Source of the DNA: a bacterium
GTDB lineage: Bacteria; JAMCPX01
DNA length: 6,427 nt
Direction: 5' to 3'
NCBI GenBank assembly: GCA_021800575.1
Contig: JAJYYW010000086.1
Span: 1-6,427, forward strand
The stretch's first letter is position 1, and each line of letters opens with the position of its first letter. A model generated the notes under the pieces. It worked only from the letters and a program-made list of their open reading frames with translations, was not told where the DNA came from and ran no database searches. Positions 4,430 to 6,427 of the stretch are shown here, in pieces. A program made the position numbers and the translations under genes.

Positions 4430-5119
4430 GTGCATGGCTTATTGGTGACAGGTACGGACACGGATGTGGGCAAAACCTATACCACCGTACACATACTGGA
4501 AGCTGCCCGGAGTGCCGGCATACGCGCAGCGGCGATGAAACCCGTTGAGACCGGATGCAGGCAGCGGGGCGCGCAGCTGGTGCCGTCGGACGCGTCCCTG
4601 CTGGCGAAGGCAGCCGGGATGAACGACATCGATACCGTCAATCCCTGCCGTTTTAAAACACCGGTTGCACCGTACACCGCAGGTATCATCGAAGGCAGGA
4701 GCGTGCCCCTGACAGTACTGAAGCGCACCTGCAGGGATCTCCTTGCTCACAACGACCTCGTTGTGGTGGAAGGGGCCGGGGGCTTGCTGGTGCCCATCAC
4801 AAAACAGTATTCCTATGCAGACCTTGCGCATGAGCTTTCCCTGCCCGTCCTCGTCATCGCAGCGAACAAGCTCGGCGTCATTAATCATATCCTGCTGACC
4901 GTTGATTACATGAACGGGCACGGCCTGACGCTGTGCGGCGTTGTCCTGAACAACCTGTCTCCCAAAAACGACCCCGCAAAAAAAACGAACGCAGCGACCC
5001 TTGCATCGCTCCTCGGGAAACGGTTTATCGGAGAACTGACCTACAACCGGCCGGAACGGGACACACCTGTGTACCGGAAGATCCTCACACGGTGTGTATC
5101 ACGAGGGAATACCCTCTAA
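4430..5119 (+). CDS. bioD: Dethiobiotin synthetase
   Basis: A 229-residue ATP-dependent enzyme that closes the ureido ring of 7,8-diaminononanoate with CO2 to give dethiobiotin, the penultimate step of biotin synthesis. The N-terminal P-loop GTDTDVGKT (8-16) is the BioD signature; KPVETG (37-42) carries the substrate-binding lysine K37; RFKTPVAPY (74-82) and VVEGAGGLLVPI (112-123, with E114) are also typical; LGVINHILLT lies near 153. The start codon is GTG. It is divergent from the thrC operon and no other bio gene is in the window, so it may stand alone or belong to a scattered pathway. The 3' end overlaps the convergent ogt-like gene by 21 bases. The last residues after GELTYNRPERD look degenerate compared with the compact family core, but the length is normal. 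Confidence 0.95.
   Translation: MHGLLVTGTDTDVGKTYTTVHILEAARSAGIRAAAMKPVETGCRQRGAQLVPSDASLLAKAAGMNDIDTVNPCRFKTPVAPYTAGIIEGRSVPLTVLKRTCRDLLAHNDLVVVEGAGGLLVPITKQYSYADLAHELSLPVLVIAANKLGVINHILLTVDYMNGHGLTLCGVVLNNLSPKNDPAKKTNAATLASLLGKRFIGELTYNRPERDTPVYRKILTRCVSRGNTL
5099..5119. other. Convergent 3' overlap of bioD and ogt
   Basis: The bioD stop (TAA, 5117-5119) and the ogt stop (TGA on the minus strand, 5099-5101) face each other and overlap by 21 bases. Within the overlap GAGGG-AATA-CCCTC (5103-5116) forms a 5-bp inverted repeat with a 4-base loop, readable from both strands. No T tract follows on either side, so it is not a convincing intrinsic terminator. Confidence 0.7.
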
Positions 5120-5596
5120 CGCCAGGAGCAGTTTTTTACGCCGCACACCGCTGCTGTAGCCTCCGGCAGAACCGTCGGCCCTGATCACGCGGTGACAGGG
5201 GATGATGATGGGTACCGGATTTTTTCCAAGACTGTTGCCGGCAGCCCTTCCCGCACCCCGCCTTCCGATCGATGACGCGAGCTGCCCATAGCTGATCGTT
5301 GTTCCGTAGGGGAGTGTTGCCGTCCGCTCCAGCACGAGCCTGGTAAAGCCGGTCACCCCGGAGATATCCACGGGCACGGTGAACCGTTGCAGCCTGCCCT
5401 GCGCATACAGCCTTAACTCGTGAAGCGCCCTGTGCAGGACCGGAGGTGCACCGCGCGGCACGGCCTTTACTCCGGCACAACGCTTCATGAACCGGATGCC
5501 GGTGATGCCGTTGTCCGAGGCGGTGACCCTCACCGCACCGATCCGGGGGATCGAAATGTCCGCCCAGACCTCCCTGTTTACCCCGCCCGTGTTCAT
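5099..5596 (-). CDS. ogt: Methylated-DNA--protein-cysteine S-methyltransferase (Ogt/MGMT)
   Basis: A 165-residue suicide DNA-repair protein that moves the alkyl group from O6-alkylguanine (or O4-alkylthymine) to its own cysteine. The active-site motif IIPCHRV is present with C134, preceded by the classic RAAGNSLGKNPVP (118-130). The helix-turn-helix region LPYGTTISYGQLASSIG (95-111) and the C-terminal GGYSSGVRRKKLLLALEG (145-162) also match the family. The N-terminal 60 or so residues are a shortened, poorly conserved version of the first domain, as in many bacterial Ogt proteins. The ATG at 5596 overlaps the stop of the pgsA-like gene as ATGA, with GGAG two bases before the start. The same frame is open further upstream to 6157, but that part runs antiparallel in phase through pgsA and is not coding. 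Cytoplasmic. Confidence 0.93.
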   Translation of the reverse strand: MNTGGVNREVWADISIPRIGAVRVTASDNGITGIRFMKRCAGVKAVPRGAPPVLHRALHELRLYAQGRLQRFTVPVDISGVTGFTRLVLERTATLPYGTTISYGQLASSIGRRGAGRAAGNSLGKNPVPIIIPCHRVIRADGSAGGYSSGVRRKKLLLALEGIPS

Positions 5597-6153
5597 TTCT
5601 CCGCAGCTATTCCCCGGTTCAGCAGCGCAATACCCCGGAGCACATACTGGACAAACGAGAGCACCGTCAGCACCGCGGTCGTATACAGGACCACGGGGTA
5701 CAGCTTGGTCAGATACCCCTTCAATGCCGGGACACGGTCGGACATCACCACGAACAGTGTGAGCGCCTGGAAAAAGGTCGTGAACTTTCCAAGGTACGAC
5801 GGCGAGGCGACCGGGAACTTGCGCGGCATAAACACCACCAGCAGGCCTCCGAAGATCACGACATCCCTGCTGACGACGATCACGGTGAGCCACAGCGGCA
5901 TACGATCGAACAGGGTGAGAAAGATAAACAGGGATGCGGTAACGATCTTGTCTGCTATCGGATCCAGGTAAGAACCGAGCTTGGACCGCTGATTGAAGGT
6001 CCTTGCGATGAATCCGTCGAGCAGGTCCGTGAGCCAGCTCCCGACCAAAACGCACAACGCGGCCGTCGGATAATCGTCCCGGATGAGGTAGAAAAGGAAC
6101 GGCAGGGATATGATTCTCAACAACGACAGCATGTTTGGTATCGTCATGATCAT
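5593..6153 (-). CDS. pgsA: CDP-alcohol phosphatidyltransferase, PgsA-like
   Basis: A 186-residue integral membrane enzyme of the CDP-alcohol phosphatidyltransferase family, which joins a CDP-diacylglycerol phosphatidyl group to an alcohol. The complete catalytic motif D43-x2-D46-G47-x2-A50-R51-x8-G60-x3-D64-x3-D68 is present (TDLLDGFIAR and GSYLDPIADK). Several hydrophobic stretches follow the family layout: around 9-24, 30-45, 70-82, 86-108, about 127-138 and 150-171. The N-terminal IPNMLSLLRIISLPFLFYL strongly resembles phosphatidylglycerophosphate synthase, so glycerol 3-phosphate is the probable acceptor, though other alcohols cannot be excluded by sequence. Start is at 6153 (MIMT) or 6147 (second Met); no clear ribosome site is visible. 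It is probably co-transcribed with the PEGA gene 25 bases upstream and is coupled to ogt downstream. Confidence 0.88.
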   Translation of the reverse strand: MIMTIPNMLSLLRIISLPFLFYLIRDDYPTAALCVLVGSWLTDLLDGFIARTFNQRSKLGSYLDPIADKIVTASLFIFLTLFDRMPLWLTVIVVSRDVVIFGGLLVVFMPRKFPVASPSYLGKFTTFFQALTLFVVMSDRVPALKGYLTKLYPVVLYTTAVLTVLSFVQYVLRGIALLNRGIAAEK

Positions 6154-6160
6154 ACAATAC

Positions 6161-6173
6161 GTGTCCCGGACAC
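6161..6173. repeat. Short inverted repeat upstream of pgsA
   Basis: GTGTCC-C-GGACAC is a perfect 6-bp inverted repeat around a single base, equivalent to a 5-bp stem with a 3-base loop in RNA. It sits in the 25-base gap between the PEGA gene and pgsA, where a ribosome binding site would be expected. It may be a protein-binding palindrome, a translation-affecting hairpin, or chance. Confidence 0.4.
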
Positions 6174-6178
6174 CCCGA

Positions 6179-6427
6179 TCAATCGCTGTCTCTGATCAGC
6201 ATGATGTCAATCGGCTCAACCGCCTGGTTACCGACGAACACCCGCCGCGTGTAGGACTGATATCCGTCTTTTTTCAGTTCGATGGTATGGGTTCCGTGCG
6301 AAAGCCTGAGCAGGCCCGGAGTGCCGTTGAAATCCCTGGCACGCCCGACCGCATCACCGTCCACGTACACCCGGGCACTGTCCGGTTCTGCGGTGATCTT
6401 CACCAGGCCTGCAGTGCTCATGGAGTG
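6179..6427 (-). CDS. PEGA-domain protein, C-terminal part (start outside window)
   Basis: About 82 codons are visible, ending at TGA 6179-6181. The segment VKITAEPDSARVYVDGDAVG, then TPGLLRLSHGTHTIELKKDG and YQSYTRRVFV, matches the PEGA repeat, a small beta fold usually found on the outside of the cytoplasmic membrane or in cell-envelope proteins, often with a PExA-like motif (here EPDSA) near its start. An in-frame ATG at 6421 exists, but the six bases before it give no ribosome site, the frame stays open to the edge, and no signal peptide follows it. The true start is therefore probably to the right, with an export signal or further domains there. Function unknown beyond the domain; likely envelope-associated. 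Confidence 0.72.
   Translation of the reverse strand, partial: HSMSTAGLVKITAEPDSARVYVDGDAVGRARDFNGTPGLLRLSHGTHTIELKKDGYQSYTRRVFVGNQAVEPIDIMLIRDSD

Noticed and set aside
5103..5116. Intrinsic terminator between bioD and ogt
   Set aside because: The stem is only five base pairs and no U tract follows on either strand.
5597..6157. Minus-strand open frame upstream of ogt that would add about 187 residues to its N-terminus
   Set aside because: It overlaps the whole pgsA gene in another frame, and the peptide is rich in Arg, His and Pro without a domain. The ATGA-coupled ATG at 5596 gives a normal-length Ogt protein.

Overview
The window is bacterial chromosomal DNA, moderately GC-rich, with tightly packed genes and many 4-bp ATGA start/stop overlaps. 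The mix of genes (a MoaD-type sulfur carrier, a JAMM protease, an E1-like activator, DsrE-type sulfur proteins and a zinc-ribbon threonine synthase) suggests an anaerobic or sulfur-metabolising Gram-negative lineage such as Nitrospirota or Desulfobacterota. That placement is inference from gene content; no rRNA or other marker gene is present.

Left part (1 to 4305, minus strand): one apparent operon, transcribed right to left. The order is threonine synthase (thrC), cysteine synthase (cysM-like), a JAMM/Mov34 metalloprotease (Mec-like), a MoaD/ThiS ubiquitin-like sulfur carrier fused to a NIL domain, a MoeB/ThiF/HesA adenylyltransferase, a DsrE-like protein, and the first 23 codons of a second small protein, possibly also DsrE-like, that runs off the left edge. 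Gaps are 11, 1, 14, 7, -4 and -4 bases. The content matches the protein-thiocarboxylate route to cysteine known from Mycobacterium (CysO, CysM, Mec+, with a MoeZ activator), with threonine synthase and DsrE proteins added. The activator has no rhodanese domain, so the neighbouring DsrE-type protein or proteins are candidate sulfur donors.

The most unusual point is the carrier. Its Gly-Gly, which should be the C-terminus that becomes the thiocarboxylate, is internal (residues 90-91) and is followed by a short linker and a complete NIL domain. The linker is encoded by a run of eight A, and one A fewer would split the gene into two ORFs joined by the same ATGA overlap seen elsewhere in this operon. 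The fusion may therefore be real and matured by the adjacent JAMM protease, a product of slippage, or a sequence error.

Middle (4306 to 4429): a short AT-rich divergent promoter region with two AGTATAC repeats 17 bp apart. To its right, bioD (dethiobiotin synthetase) runs on the plus strand and ends in a 21-bp tail-to-tail overlap with the next minus-strand gene.

Right part (5099 to 6427, minus strand): the 3' part of a PEGA-domain gene, a CDP-alcohol phosphatidyltransferase (pgsA-like), and a methylated-DNA-cysteine S-methyltransferase (ogt-like) coupled to it by ATGA. No tRNA, rRNA, CRISPR array or mobile element was seen, and no stretch over 300 bases lacks a gene.
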